A stretch of DNA of 64,000 nucleotides from Anaerobiospirillum sp. NML120448. Lineage in GTDB: Bacteria; Pseudomonadota; Gammaproteobacteria; Enterobacterales; Succinivibrionaceae. The position numbers and the translations under genes were made by a program. The notes beneath the pieces were generated by a model. That model ran no database searches and was not told where the DNA came from. It saw only the letters and a program-made list of their open reading frames with translations. The DNA is taken from the NCBI RefSeq assembly GCF_023050945.1, contig NZ_JALKIM010000008.1:24817-88816 (forward strand), written 5' to 3'. Shown in pieces: positions 1 through 8,850 of the stretch (positions are counted from its first letter, which is position 1; each line of letters opens with the position of its first letter).

Positions 1-561
1 CGTGCTGATGATATGGCCTTTATTGCTGAAAGAGTAGATAAGAATGCTATCACTCGTTTAGAGGACTTCATTAAGGCTGACTTTGCTCAGGTTGACTATA
101 CTGATGCCATTGAGATTTTACAAAAGTGTGGCAAGAAGTTTGAAAACCCAGTTAAGTGGGGCATCGACCTTCAGTCCGAGCACGAGCGTTACTTAGCTGA
201 AGAGCACTTTAAGTCTCCTGTAGTAGTTAAGAACTATCCAAAGGACATTAAGGCCTTCTACATGCGTCAAAACGACGATGGTAAAACTGTAGCTGCCATG
301 GACGTATTAGCCCCAGGCATTGGTGAGATCATTGGTGGTTCCCAGCGTGAGGATCGTCTTGAGCTCTTAGATAAGCGCATGGAAGAAATGGGCTTAAACA
401 AGGACTCCTACTACTGGTACCGTGATTTACGTCGTTATGGCTCCGTACCTCACTCAGGCTTCGGTTTAGGCTTTGAGCGTTTAATTGTCTATATTACTGG
501 TGTAGGCAACGTACGTGATGCTATTCCATTCCCACGTACCCCACGCAATGCCGACTTCTAA
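1..561 (+). CDS. asnS: Asparagine--tRNA ligase, C-terminal part (5' end outside window)
   Basis: The reading frame is open from base 1 and encodes the last 186 residues of a class II aminoacyl-tRNA synthetase that charges tRNA-Asn. The end carries the AsnS signatures [18 protein letters not shown] and the motif 3 block [15 protein letters not shown], followed by [12 protein letters not shown], which closes typical AsnS proteins. The full protein is usually about 466 residues, so roughly 60 percent lies upstream of the window. A strong hairpin terminator follows 29 bases after the stop. Confidence 0.95.
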   Translation, partial: RADDMAFIAERVDKNAITRLEDFIKADFAQVDYTDAIEILQKCGKKFENPVKWGIDLQSEHERYLAEEHFKSPVVVKNYPKDIKAFYMRQNDDGKTVAAMDVLAPGIGEIIGGSQREDRLELLDKRMEEMGLNKDSYYWYRDLRRYGSVPHSGFGLGFERLIVYITGVGNVRDAIPFPRTPRNADF

Positions 562-590
562 TTAAAAAGAAATAGATTAAGATTAATCTA

Positions 591-622
591 AAAAAGCCTA
601 GCTGTATTAAGCTAGGCTTTTT
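591..622 (+). terminator. Rho-independent terminator of asnS
   Basis: A perfect 12-bp stem (591-602 with 611-622) containing AGCCTAGC/GCTAGGCT closes an 8-nt loop and ends in a run of T. It lies just after asnS. Confidence 0.9.
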
Positions 623-1310
623 TCATAACTAAACTCCACTAAAACCTACCATAACTACCATGACCACATTGGCTATCTCTCCTATCATCACTACTATGGG
701 CTTCTAAGTCCTACTGTGGCTCCTATGGGCCTTTATAGCCACTACTACCACGTCTACCCTATATGTCATTCAAGCTCATGCTAGGGCACTAAATTATAAG
801 CAATGTGAATCAGCAAAAAAGCCTGGCTAATAAACTGCACATCAGTAGGCTGAAGGTGGAAGATGGACGCAGATTGCTCTTTGCAGATTGCTCTTTGCAG
901 GCTATGTGTTACTGTTTGCTCAATATACTTATGCTGTTAGTAGTTTGAGCTAACATTGACGCTTAGACTGGCGCTTTTTGGGCTAGATAGGCTCTTGAGG
1001 GCTGGTGCTTTTGCCTATCTTTTGCCTAGCTTTTGTGAGCTAACAAACAGATTTGTAATTAAAAAAACATTCCCTACTAGCATACTAGTTTTTAGTCATA
1101 TACTATAATAAGGTTATTAGCTATATTTTCAATGTAAATATCAAATAACAAACATAACTAGCAACTAGTACACTAGTGTTTAGTACTAGCTGGTTAGTTT
1201 ACAATAACTAGAGCTTTACTTATTGTTTGGATACATTTTGCAACAGTTCTTCCCTTGCTTATCCTTACCAACGCTTTATCGATGATCACTTTTTTCGAGG
1301 AATCCTATTT
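623..1310. other. Intergenic region between asnS and a GntR gene
   Basis: No gene is supported in these 690 bases. There is an exact 14-bp tandem duplication at 871-884 and 885-898 (AGATTGCTCTTTGC twice). The last 250 bases are very AT-rich, with several ACTAGT-type words, including a near-palindrome at 1164-1177 described separately. The promoter of the following regulator presumably lies between 1080 and 1290. Confidence 0.6.
1164..1177. promoter_or_regulatory. Candidate GntR/FCD operator upstream of the first regulator
   Basis: ACTAGTACACTAGT is a dyad broken only at its centre and contains TAGTACACTA, which fits the TNGTnnACNA pattern of FCD-type GntR operators. It lies about 135 bases before the regulator's start, so autoregulation is possible. 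This is inferred from sequence shape only. Confidence 0.4.
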
Positions 1311-2051
1311 ATGTCAGTTGCTAACACTGTAAACCTTCCTAAACTTAGGCTTTATCCTAAAAAGGTCATCAGCCCGCAAATCTACGACTTTTTACGTAAG
1401 CACATTACTGAGACCACCATTAAGCCAGGCACTCTACTTTCAGAGAACTCTTTATCAGTTCATTTTAATGTCTCACGCCAACCAGTTCGTGAAGCTTTAA
1501 TGCGCCTAAGCTATGAGGGCTTATTATCAGTATTACCTCAAAGAGGCTCTATTGTTGAACGCATTTCAGTAAGTGAATTAGTGCAAACTGTCTTTGTGCG
1601 TACTGCTATTGAAAAGGAATGTGTACTTAACATTACTAAACTTGATGAGCGCACTAAGAGACATTGTCTCAATCAAATTGAAAAGGTGCTTGACCAACAG
1701 CACAATATTAGCCATGACGATAATTTAAAGTCTAATTACTTAAGCTTAGATGATTTATTCCATGAGCGTCTTTGTGCTTTATCCAATGCTCCAATGGCCT
1801 GGAATACTATTCAAAGTATTAAAGGACAAATGGATCGTATCCGTTTCTTATCCTTTGAAACAGAAGGTCATGCCGATGGTGTTACCCATGAGCACGATGA
1901 GATCTTTGAGCGTCTAAAGGCCAATGATATTGATGGCACCTTAGAGCTCCTAACTGAGCATTTAAGCCAAATTATTAAGACTCACAAACCAATTATGAAG
2001 CGTTACAGCGATTGGTTTAGCGATGGCAGCAGCTCTTTTTCTGATGATTAA
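1311..2051 (+). CDS. GntR-family transcriptional regulator, FCD subfamily (copy A)
   Basis: This 246-residue protein has an N-terminal winged helix-turn-helix (core VSRQPVREALMRL, then PQRGS) and a helical FCD ligand domain. The FCD metal-site pattern is visible as LDDLFHERL, HEHDEIF and LLTEHL. I chose the ATG at 1311 instead of upstream starts because the product then begins MSVANTV, like the paralogue at 8851 (MSVACTV), and a CGAGG ribosome site precedes it. It is closely related to the 8851 copy and less so to the convergent gene at 2100-2807. FCD regulators usually sense sugar acids or organic acids, which fits the TRAP carrier and dehydrogenase next door. The effector is unknown. Confidence 0.9.
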   Translation: MSVANTVNLPKLRLYPKKVISPQIYDFLRKHITETTIKPGTLLSENSLSVHFNVSRQPVREALMRLSYEGLLSVLPQRGSIVERISVSELVQTVFVRTAIEKECVLNITKLDERTKRHCLNQIEKVLDQQHNISHDDNLKSNYLSLDDLFHERLCALSNAPMAWNTIQSIKGQMDRIRFLSFETEGHADGVTHEHDEIFERLKANDIDGTLELLTEHLSQIIKTHKPIMKRYSDWFSDGSSSFSDD

Positions 2052-2055
2052 TAAA

Positions 2056-2092
2056 AATAAAGCCCCTAATTACTTTAATTAGGGGCTTTATT
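2056..2092. terminator. Bidirectional terminator between convergent GntR genes
   Basis: A perfect 17-bp stem (2056-2072 with 2076-2092) around AGCCCCTAATTA has A/T tracts on both sides. It lies between two convergent genes and can terminate both. Confidence 0.9.
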
Positions 2093-2099
2093 TTAAAGT

Positions 2100-2807
2100 C
2101 TAATTGTCATCACTTTCAAACCATTCAGCATATTTCTTCTTAATGGGTTTATGAGTAATCATAACCTCATGCAAATGGCTATTTAACAGCTCTTTAGCTT
2201 TTTCAAAGTCATAGTTCTCAATACACTTTAAAATAGCCTCATGATCGCTAATTAAGCCCTCTAAAGGCGACTCTACACCCATAGATAAATAACGAATACG
2301 ATCAAGCTGTCCCTTACATGATTGCACTACCTGCCAGGTCATAGCACAGTCAGAAAAAGAACAAATAAGCTCATGGAATTTATCATCCAAAGGCAAAAAT
2401 GAGCCTGCTAAATTATTAGGATCGCTCTTATTCTTTTGCTCTTCTAAATTGTCTTTGAGCTTATTAAGGATTTTGGTGTATTTACCTACTGATAACTTAG
2501 CAATGTTATCAATACTAGAACACTCCAATGAGGAGCGAATAAACACTACTTGCTTTAAATCACTAACAGAAATCTTCTTAACTACAGTGCCTTTTTGTGG
2601 GATCACAGAAATTAAACCATCATGCTCTAAAGAGTTTAAAGCCTCACGCACAGGCTGACGAGACACTTTAAAATGAGCAGATAATTCGTTTTCAGAAATA
2701 GTAGAGCCAGGACGAATATTGGCAGAGGTGATCTGATATCGTAAAAACACATAAATTTGTGCAGATATGGTGGACTTGGTAGATAAGCGTAGTCTTGGCA
2801 GTTCCAT
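2100..2807 (-). CDS. GntR-family transcriptional regulator, FCD subfamily (copy B)
   Basis: This is a 235-residue member of the same regulator family as its convergent neighbour. The winged-helix core reads VSRQPVREALNSLEHDG, and the FCD positions are LDDKFHELI, SDHEAIL and LLNSHLHEV. The reading frame extends 34 codons upstream, but the ATG at 2807 gives MELPRLRLS, which aligns with the N-terminus of the other two copies, so I prefer it. It is clearly more divergent than copies A and C, which suggests a different ligand. It lies next to the dehydrogenase gene, which is read in the same direction. Confidence 0.88.
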   Translation of the reverse strand: MELPRLRLSTKSTISAQIYVFLRYQITSANIRPGSTISENELSAHFKVSRQPVREALNSLEHDGLISVIPQKGTVVKKISVSDLKQVVFIRSSLECSSIDNIAKLSVGKYTKILNKLKDNLEEQKNKSDPNNLAGSFLPLDDKFHELICSFSDCAMTWQVVQSCKGQLDRIRYLSMGVESPLEGLISDHEAILKCIENYDFEKAKELLNSHLHEVMITHKPIKKKYAEWFESDDN

Positions 2808-3102
2808 AATATCAAAGCACCCTATTAACCCATAAAAGACTAATTGAGGCGCATCCTCCGTAAATTTAAGTAAGTGAAATATAGAGCTGTAGGCGGCAAC
2901 TCTCATCAAATTTTTTTCATACTAACCATAGCGCATATAGGCTCAAGGACACTAGTAGCCCAGTTGTAACTTAGTTTTATAGTTAGCATACGCTTTTTTT
3001 AAATAAAACAAAACTATCAAAGCTTAAGAATGTGAGCTTTTTAAACTACCAAAGTTAATTCTTTCTCGTTAAATAAGCTTAAATAGCGGTGAAATTAATA
3101 CT

Positions 3103-3121
3103 GGATCCTTGGATCCAAGTT
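3103..3121. promoter_or_regulatory. Candidate tandem GntR operator (GGATCC type)
   Basis: The sequence CTGGATCCTTGGATCCAAG holds the palindrome TTGGATCCAA with a second GGATCC word in front. It aligns with the site at 4759-4777 upstream of the TRAP operon: both share GATCC/AATCC, then CTTG, AT, CAAG. It may control copy B, which starts about 300 bases away. The assignment is inference. Confidence 0.4.
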
Positions 3122-3344
3122 ACTCCATCTACGAGCTTGAACCATTGTGACACCATTGAGCTTTGAGCTTTGTTATGAATTGCTCTGCTTTTTTACCCAC
3201 GATGTTAAGTCCGCAAAAACTATAGATAACTACTAATAAATTAGGCACCCGCAATAAAAATTACTAAGGTGCCTAAAATATGATTTCTCTTATCGCATGA
3301 AATTATTTTATTTAGCATAGCCTGGCTATAGCTTAGCAAGACAG

Positions 3345-3425
3345 TGCTGCGCTGTGCCCAGCTTAGCTTAGCTTAGCTTTGTTTTGCTCAGCTGGGCTCT
3401 GCTTTGCTTAGCTGTTCTTTGCTTC
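3345..3425. repeat. Degenerate AGCTT/TGCTT repeat tract
   Basis: About 80 bases consist mostly of imperfect 5-bp units (AGCTT, TGCTT, GGCTC). Similar tracts recur at other intergenic sites in this window, for example 52401-52457. Confidence 0.6.
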
Positions 3426-4463
3426 TTAGAAGTGGATTTGAACCTTCATGGTCTCTGGGGATAAGGCAGCATCCATAGCCTTTTGGATGTCCTTGGCCTC
3501 ATAAGAAGCACTTAATAAAGGAAGAGGATCAATTAAGCCACGCTCTAAGGCACTTACGCATGGACCAAATTCCTCATAGAAACGGAATACTGATACCCAC
3601 TTTAAGCCCTTAACTGCAAATGCGCCAAAGTCAGTTGGCTGGTGGCCAGAACCATACATACCTACTTGAGATACTACACCCTCAGGGCGAGTCATCTTCA
3701 TAGCTTGAGTAGCAGCAAAACCATTACCAGTGGCTTCAATACAGCAATCAAAGTGGCCCTTGTTCTCACACCACTTCTCAATTTGCTCTGGATTGCTCTT
3801 AGAATTGCATACCTCATCAGCACCCATCTTAAGAGCAATGTCTAATACTTGATCTCTAATGTCTACTACAGTTACACGATCAGCACCTAAGGTCTTAGCA
3901 GCGGCAGCACATAAGCAGCCGATTGGGCCTGCACCCATTACTAAAACATTTTTACCAATCACATCACCTAAACAATGTACACCGTTGTAAGCAATACCTA
4001 AAGGCTCAGCAAAAGCAGCCACCTCAGGCTTCATGTTCTTAACTACACGGCATTGGGCCTTGTGTACTACTACCTTTTCAGAGAATAAGCCTTGTACATG
4101 AGGGAAGGTAGCAGCAGAGCCTAAGTGACGCATATTTAAGCAATAAGAATACTTGCCTACTTTACAGTACTCACAATCAAAACATGGACGAGCAGGACGT
4201 AAAATTACCATGTCGCCAGCCTTTAAGCCCTCGACATTAGCGCCAACTTCCTCAACGATACCGCAGCCTTCATGACCCATAACAATAGGCTCACGGACAA
4301 CAATAGCTGTACCAATGCCGCCTTCGGTATAGTAGTGCTGATCAGAACCGCAAATACCGCCAGCTAAAATTTTAACTTTAACCTCATCAGCTTCCTTGAT
4401 AACTGGCTCTGGAATATCTTCAAAACGAATATCACCCTTACCATGGAGAACACATGCTTTCAT
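3426..4463 (-). CDS. Zinc-dependent medium-chain dehydrogenase, L-idonate 5-dehydrogenase-like
   Basis: A 345-residue MDR dehydrogenase expected to oxidise a sugar acid or polyol with NAD(P). Visible features are the catalytic zinc ligands C38 (GGICGSD), H64-E65 (GHEG) and E153 (FAEPL), the structural zinc cysteines C94, C97, C100 and C108, and a Rossmann motif GAGPIG at 177-182 followed by D201. GGICGSDQHYY, FPHVQG and the C-terminal PLPLLSA block resemble E. coli IdnD more than sorbitol or threonine dehydrogenases, so idonate/ketogluconate metabolism is the best guess. The ATG at 4463 follows a GTGAGG ribosome site; an 11-residue upstream extension is unlikely. It is divergent from the TRAP operon and shares its promoter region. 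Confidence 0.85.
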   Translation of the reverse strand: MKACVLHGKGDIRFEDIPEPVIKEADEVKVKILAGGICGSDQHYYTEGGIGTAIVVREPIVMGHEGCGIVEEVGANVEGLKAGDMVILRPARPCFDCEYCKVGKYSYCLNMRHLGSAATFPHVQGLFSEKVVVHKAQCRVVKNMKPEVAAFAEPLGIAYNGVHCLGDVIGKNVLVMGAGPIGCLCAAAAKTLGADRVTVVDIRDQVLDIALKMGADEVCNSKSNPEQIEKWCENKGHFDCCIEATGNGFAATQAMKMTRPEGVVSQVGMYGSGHQPTDFGAFAVKGLKWVSVFRFYEEFGPCVSALERGLIDPLPLLSASYEAKDIQKAMDAALSPETMKVQIHF

Positions 4464-4542
4464 GAAAAACCTCACTTTATGTACTGATAACGCCAAAGAA
4501 AGTTAAGCGTACTCAACATATTAACTGCATTAAACTTGTTAA

Positions 4543-4552
4543 CTTGGATCCT
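4543..4552. promoter_or_regulatory. Candidate operator upstream of the dehydrogenase gene
   Basis: CTTGGATCCT matches one arm and the core of the TTGGATCCAA palindrome at 3111. It lies 80 bases upstream of the dehydrogenase start. The match is partial and the function is inferred. Confidence 0.35.
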
Positions 4553-4758
4553 ACAATACAATGACTAAGTAATAATTGATTGTCTGTCACATAATTTAAA
4601 AGAAATATTCATTTTGAGCAAGTTATCTAAATAATAGCGCATAAAAGTAAACTGTTTATGAATGGCTTTAAATAAGGGCTTTATCGCTATATAGGGATAA
4701 AAGTTATTAGTTAAGCAATACGCACAAAACTGTGATCTACTTAACAAATCAAACAATC

Positions 4759-4777
4759 TTGAATCCTTGTATACAAG
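4759..4777. promoter_or_regulatory. Candidate GntR/FCD operator for TRAP operon 1
   Basis: CTTGTATACAAG (4766-4777) is a perfect 12-bp palindrome matching the TNGTnnACNA form of FCD-type GntR operators, including the GTATAC core known for UxuR/ExuR-like sites. A degenerate copy, CTTGAATCC, abuts it upstream. It lies in the divergent promoter region between the dehydrogenase gene and dctP. Confidence 0.6.
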
Positions 4778-4987
4778 ATGCCGCTATGATGCATTCTTAT
4801 GCCAAAAATCGGCAATATCTACCCCCTATTTTTTGCAAGTTATTTTTAGCAAATAGTGCAAAGTGTGATGCACCCCTCAAACATATGTCTGTATTTTGGA
4901 TATTCTTTACACATCCCAAAAAGATTGGGATCCCACTATTTGATCGTTGGATAGCGGTGCTTATTATTGTGATTTGAGGATTGTCGC

Positions 4988-5995
4988 ATGAAGTTATTAA
5001 AGTCTCTTTTAGCTGTAGGTGCTGCCGCTGTTTTAGCTGCTACCCCTTTAAGTGCTGCTCAAGCTAAGAGCTATCGTGTTATTTTTGCAGGTTACTTTGG
5101 TCCTGATCATCCAAACTCCAGAATGATGGAGCACTTCAAAAATGAGCTCGAGCAAGTATCCGACGGCCAATTTAAGGTTACCTTAAAGCCAAATAACGAA
5201 GCTGGCGGTGAAGAGAAGATCATGGAATTGTGCAAGAGAGGCACTATCCAGATTGCACAAGTTGGTGGCTTAATTAAGAATGATGAGCCAATGATTGGTG
5301 CTTGGGAGCAGCCATTTGTTATTAATGGTTGGGATCACGCACGTGAAGTATTCTTATCTGGTGGCATGAAGCAATTTGAGGGTGACTACACCGCTAACTC
5401 AGGCGCTCGTATTGCTGGCGTAATTGTAAATGGCTTCCGTCAGATTTCTTCTTCTTTCCCTGTAACCAACATGAAAGAACTCGGTAAGATGAAGATCCGT
5501 ACTCCATTAAATGAAGTATTCGTACAATTATTCAAGGCTTTAGGCACTAACCCAACTCCTCTCCCAGCTACTGAGCTCTACACTGCTTTAGAGACCAAGG
5601 TTGTAGATGGCCAAGATAACCCATACTCAATGGTTAAGTCCATGGGCTGGTGGGAAGTTAACAAGTACATGCTTGAAAGCCGCCACATTTTCTCCCCAAC
5701 CTTCGTGTTAGTTAACGACAAGTGGTACGGCAAGTTAGACGATCAAGCTAAGGCTTGGTTCGATACTGCAATGGACAACGCTGTTAAGTACAACTGGGAA
5801 ATCTCAGAGAAGGATGAGGCTGATACTGTTGCTTTCTTCAAGCAAAATGGCGTAACTATCACTATTCCAAGTGCAGAGTTTAAGGATCAAATGGTTAAGG
5901 CAGCTCAACCTGCATGGGATTGGTTTGACGCTGAGGTTCCAGGCTCTAAGGCTATCCGTGACTACTGCGCTAGCGTAGATCCAGCTAAGAAATAA
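4988..5995 (+). CDS. TRAP transporter solute-binding protein, DctP family (carrier 1)
   Basis: This 335-residue periplasmic protein captures an anionic substrate, probably a sugar acid, for the DctQM membrane pair encoded next. It has an N-terminal signal peptide with an AQA cleavage site near residue 26, the DctP-family core with the carboxylate-binding arginine in MKIRTP, and the VDGQDNP segment where the ligand pocket closes. The ATG follows a TGAGGA ribosome site. It is separated from dctQ by about 480 bases containing two adjacent strong hairpins, suggesting expression in excess over the membrane subunits. Substrate specificity cannot be read from sequence alone; the neighbouring dehydrogenase and regulators point to an aldonate or uronate. 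Confidence 0.92.
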   Translation: MKLLKSLLAVGAAAVLAATPLSAAQAKSYRVIFAGYFGPDHPNSRMMEHFKNELEQVSDGQFKVTLKPNNEAGGEEKIMELCKRGTIQIAQVGGLIKNDEPMIGAWEQPFVINGWDHAREVFLSGGMKQFEGDYTANSGARIAGVIVNGFRQISSSFPVTNMKELGKMKIRTPLNEVFVQLFKALGTNPTPLPATELYTALETKVVDGQDNPYSMVKSMGWWEVNKYMLESRHIFSPTFVLVNDKWYGKLDDQAKAWFDTAMDNAVKYNWEISEKDEADTVAFFKQNGVTITIPSAEFKDQMVKAAQPAWDWFDAEVPGSKAIRDYCASVDPAKK

Positions 5996-6474
5996 TAACT
6001 TTTAGCTTCAATTTATTTAAAGGCTAGGCACTAGTCCTAGCCCTTAAGCTAGGCCCCTGCGCCTAGCTTAAGTAACAAGTTTCAAGCAACTTAAGCGCTA
6101 ATTTTCTTTTAATCAAGAGCTTGATTCAGACCAAAGCTCACCGCAGACACTCAAAAGTATTAATCAACAGAGCTCTTTTTTTTAATTTTATAAAGTGCTC
6201 GTACACATTTAAAAAGACAATTAGCTTAGCTCTTTTGGTTAGCACCTCGGCTAAAAGCATTTTTTCTGATAATTAAATCTCCATTTTATAAGCTTTTATT
6301 CTAAGTAAGTTTTTCTTACCTTGGGATTACTACGCCCAAAATTTATAAAGTGCTCGAGCACATAATTATCACAAAAAGTACTTAAAGCCCGCATTTACAC
6401 AAGCAACCGTATCTTATTAAGTTAGCTGAACTAATTTTCCCAACTTTTTGCCACAATTGTATAGGTATTTGTTT
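5996..6474. other. Long gap inside TRAP operon 1 with hairpins and a repeated element
   Basis: No gene is supported between the binding-protein gene and dctQ. The region holds two adjacent hairpins (6022-6072) and two near-identical copies of a TTTATAAAGTGCTCG element (about 6187-6206 and 6342-6361), the second ending in the perfect palindrome GTGCTCGAGCAC. Confidence 0.6.
6022..6072 (+). terminator. Tandem hairpins after the binding-protein gene
   Basis: Two hairpins lie end to end: GGCTAGG/CCTAGCC (6022-6028 with 6036-6042) and a perfect 12-bp stem CTTAAGCTAGGC/GCCTAGCTTAAG (6043-6054 with 6061-6072). No T-run follows, so they are better seen as mRNA-stabilising or partially terminating structures than as a full terminator. 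Confidence 0.6.
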
Positions 6475-7065
6475 ATGGAAAATCTGATCAAAATTGCCAG
6501 TACCATCAACAAAGGATTGTGCTGTGCCTTGCTTCTAACCATGGTGGGCTTTGTATTTGCCAATACCGCCCTACGCTATTTCTTTAATTCAGGCATCATT
6601 ATCACAGAAGAGCTTGTTAGATACTTGTTCTTATGGGCCATCTATTTAGGTATTGTGTCTGTTTGGTTTACTCGTGGCCATATTCGTGTTACCACAGTGA
6701 CCGATCGCTTAACTCCAAGACAAGCCATTTACTTCTCTGTAGTATTCGAAGTTGTCTCCCTTATTGTGTTATTAACCTTAAGCTATGGCTCTTATTTATA
6801 CTACATCGATACTACTACCGTAGGTCAGGTAACTGGTATCCCTTATTCAGTAATGATTTTAGCTGTCCTTATTGGTACTTTCGCTTGCTCTGTAATTAGC
6901 GTTGCTCATATTAAGCAGGACTTAGCTTTATTAAAGCATGACGATGCCACTTTAGAGCGCTTAGCTAAAGAAGCCAACGCCCTAACTGCTGATAGTGCTG
7001 ATCAAGAAAACATTAGCAAGGCAGAAGCTGCTGCCCAAAACAAGCCATCAGACTCTGATAAATAA
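6475..7065 (+). CDS. TRAP transporter small permease, DctQ family (carrier 1)
   Basis: This 196-residue inner-membrane protein has four predicted transmembrane segments and the DctQ features RYFFNSG, EELVRYLFLWAIYLG and a WFTRGHIRV loop. It forms the membrane complex with the DctM protein encoded 13 bases downstream. The ATG at 6475 with an AGGT ribosome site is preferred over a TTG nine codons upstream. The C-terminal 45 residues are a charged, Ala/Glu-rich cytoplasmic tail that is longer than usual. Confidence 0.9.
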   Translation: MENLIKIASTINKGLCCALLLTMVGFVFANTALRYFFNSGIIITEELVRYLFLWAIYLGIVSVWFTRGHIRVTTVTDRLTPRQAIYFSVVFEVVSLIVLLTLSYGSYLYYIDTTTVGQVTGIPYSVMILAVLIGTFACSVISVAHIKQDLALLKHDDATLERLAKEANALTADSADQENISKAEAAAQNKPSDSDK

Positions 7066-7078
7066 GAGGTAAGGTTCC

Positions 7079-8362
7079 ATGGAATTATTTATTTTCTTAG
7101 GCTCACTGTTTACTCTCTTGTTTACAGGTATGCCTATTGCCATTGTGCTCTTTATTTGTTGCTTAATCCTATTATGGTTCTTAGATATGGGCGATCTTCC
7201 ATATCAGCTCTCTTTCCAAGTAGTGAGCGGAACTGATAACTACATTTTAATCACTGTGCCTTTCTTCATCTTAGCTGGTGAAATTATGAAGCATGGTGGT
7301 ATTTCTAAGCAATTAATTGAATTTGCTCAAGCTATTGTAGGTAGATTTAGAGGTGGTTTAGGCTACGTTACCATCTTAGCTTGTATGCTCTTTGCTGGTC
7401 TTTCTGGTGTTGCTATTGCTGACGTATCTGCTTTAGGCGGTATGTTAATCCCTATGATGGTGGCAGCTGGCTATGATAAGTCACGTGCTACTGGTTTAGT
7501 ATGCTCCTCAGCATTGACCGCTCCTATTATTCCACCATCACTACCTATGATTATTTTAGGTGTTACCGCTGGCCTCTCTATTGGTAAGCTCTTTGTGATG
7601 GGTATTGTTCCAGGCATCTTATTAGGTATGTCCATTATGATTGCTTGGTTCATTATGGTACGCCGTGACGGTATTACTGATGTTGTTAAGGTACCAGCTA
7701 AGGAAATTTTACCTATCACCATTAAGGCCCTCCCAGCCATCATGTTACCTATCATTATTATTGTAGGTATTCGTATGGGTGCCTTTACTCCAACCGAGGG
7801 TGGTGCTGTAGCTTGCGTTTATGCTTTCTTAGTTTCTACTTTAATTAACCGTCAATTAAAGCTCTCTATGATCCCTCAGCTTTGCTACGATGCTATGCGC
7901 TCTACTGGCGTGGTTATGTTCATCGTAGGCGGCGCTAGCGCTGTTGGCTGGATGATTACTATGGCTGACGTACCAGCTCAATTAGTTGAGCTCATGTCAG
8001 GCTTAGTTGAGCACAAGATCTTATTGTTAATTGTTCTTAATATTCTGTTATTAGCCTTAGGCATGGTAATGGATATTACCCCAATTACCTTAATCTTCAC
8101 CCCAGTATTATTCCCTCTCGTTGAGGCTGCTGGTATCGACGTTTACTACTTTGCTGTCATCATGATTATTAACTTATGTTTAGGCTTACTAACACCTCCT
8201 GTTGGTACCGTGCTTTACATTGGCTGCTCAGTAAGTAACTTAAAGATGGGTCAGATTGTAAGAGGTATTGGTCCATTCTTAATCGCCGAGTTCTTATTCT
8301 TAATTGTCTGCTTATTATTCCCAGCTATTATTACCGCTCCAGCTTCATGGTTCGGTTATTAA
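7079..8362 (+). CDS. TRAP transporter large permease, DctM family (carrier 1)
   Basis: The 427-residue channel subunit has about twelve hydrophobic segments and drives sodium-coupled import of substrate delivered by the binding protein at 4988. Typical DctM signatures are PFFILAGEIMKHGG, FAGLSGVAIADVSALGG, APIIPPSLPMIILG and the C-terminal LLTPPVGTVLYIGC. An AGAGGTAAGG ribosome site precedes the ATG. It is the last gene of the operon; a terminator lies 30 bases after it. Confidence 0.93.
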   Translation: MELFIFLGSLFTLLFTGMPIAIVLFICCLILLWFLDMGDLPYQLSFQVVSGTDNYILITVPFFILAGEIMKHGGISKQLIEFAQAIVGRFRGGLGYVTILACMLFAGLSGVAIADVSALGGMLIPMMVAAGYDKSRATGLVCSSALTAPIIPPSLPMIILGVTAGLSIGKLFVMGIVPGILLGMSIMIAWFIMVRRDGITDVVKVPAKEILPITIKALPAIMLPIIIIVGIRMGAFTPTEGGAVACVYAFLVSTLINRQLKLSMIPQLCYDAMRSTGVVMFIVGGASAVGWMITMADVPAQLVELMSGLVEHKILLLIVLNILLLALGMVMDITPITLIFTPVLFPLVEAAGIDVYYFAVIMIINLCLGLLTPPVGTVLYIGCSVSNLKMGQIVRGIGPFLIAEFLFLIVCLLFPAIITAPASWFGY

Positions 8363-8392
8363 AAAGCATATATATTTTTAGCACTTAAACTT

Positions 8393-8438
8393 ATAGCCAG
8401 CGTGTATATCCTCCATTATTGCGCTGGCTATTTTTTTT
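8393..8438 (+). terminator. Terminator of TRAP operon 1
   Basis: A perfect 10-bp stem, ATAGCCAGCG (8393-8402) with CGCTGGCTAT (8422-8431), is followed by a run of T. Confidence 0.88.
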
Positions 8439-8850
8439 AGCTCTCAAGCCCCTAAGCTCCAGTGCGGCCTGCGCTCTGCGCATTGCGTCATGCGCATTGC
8501 GTCATGCGCATTGCGCCCTACGCTTAGGTTACCTGCGCTTAGCACCTAGCTCCCTACGCTTTGCGCAAGTCTTAGCCCACGCTTTTAGCTATTGGCAAGC
8601 TTGGGCAGGAGCTAATTGGTCGTGATTTGATCTGGTGATGGCAAGAGCTAATTTTAGCTTTGCTTTGGCGCGCTTGTGGTTAAATAGCCCATAAAAACAA
8701 GATCTATAATATAATAGCTACGTTTTTTTATACTATATTAAGCTTACCTAGCGGCCATCCAGACATAGAGAAGAAAGTTACTTTTTATTAAATTTTCTTT
8801 GTGTCAGGATCATGCAAAGCTCTATTATCTAGACAAGGAAAGGGATCTTT
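8439..8850. other. Intergenic region with GC-rich repeats before GntR copy C
   Basis: No gene is supported. After the operon terminator there is a GC-rich patch (about 8450-8600) of GCGC/TTGCG words, including an exact tandem repeat at 8477-8515. The last 150 bases return to AT-rich sequence that should hold the regulator's promoter. Confidence 0.55.
8477..8515. repeat. 14-bp tandem repeat, about 2.7 copies
   Basis: The unit TGCGCATTGCGTCA occurs at 8477-8490 and 8491-8504 and partially at 8505-8515. It is much richer in G+C than its surroundings. Confidence 0.85.

Larger units (their letters stand above)
2808..3425. other. Intergenic region with GGATCC dyads and a degenerate AGCTT tract
   Basis: No gene is supported. 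Around 3103-3121 there are two adjacent GGATCC words, the second forming the perfect palindrome TTGGATCCAA. From about 3345 to 3420 the sequence becomes a degenerate array of AGCTT/TGCTT words, including three exact AGCTT units in a row, running up to the stop codon of the dehydrogenase gene. Confidence 0.55.
4464..4987. other. Divergent promoter region, dehydrogenase / TRAP operon 1
   Basis: No gene is supported in this 524-base AT-rich region between divergent genes. It holds two operator-like sites: CTTGGATCC at 4543-4551, near the dehydrogenase start, and the CTTGTATACAAG palindrome at 4766-4777. A TGAGGA ribosome site precedes the start at 4988. Confidence 0.6.

Noticed and set aside
1227..1310. 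Longer N-terminus for GntR copy A
   Set aside because: The 28 extra residues do not align with copies B or C, and a better ribosome site precedes 1311.
4565..4756. Minus-strand 63-codon frame between the dehydrogenase and carrier 1
   Set aside because: It lies in a divergent promoter region with promoter-like base composition and no ribosome site.
4732..4977. 81-codon open frame before dctP of carrier 1
   Set aside because: It runs through the operator palindrome and AT-rich promoter region, lacks a ribosome site and resembles no protein family.
8419..8625. Open frame over the 14-bp repeat
   Set aside because: It begins within the operon terminator and its product only reflects the repeat (CALRIASCALRHAHCALRL).
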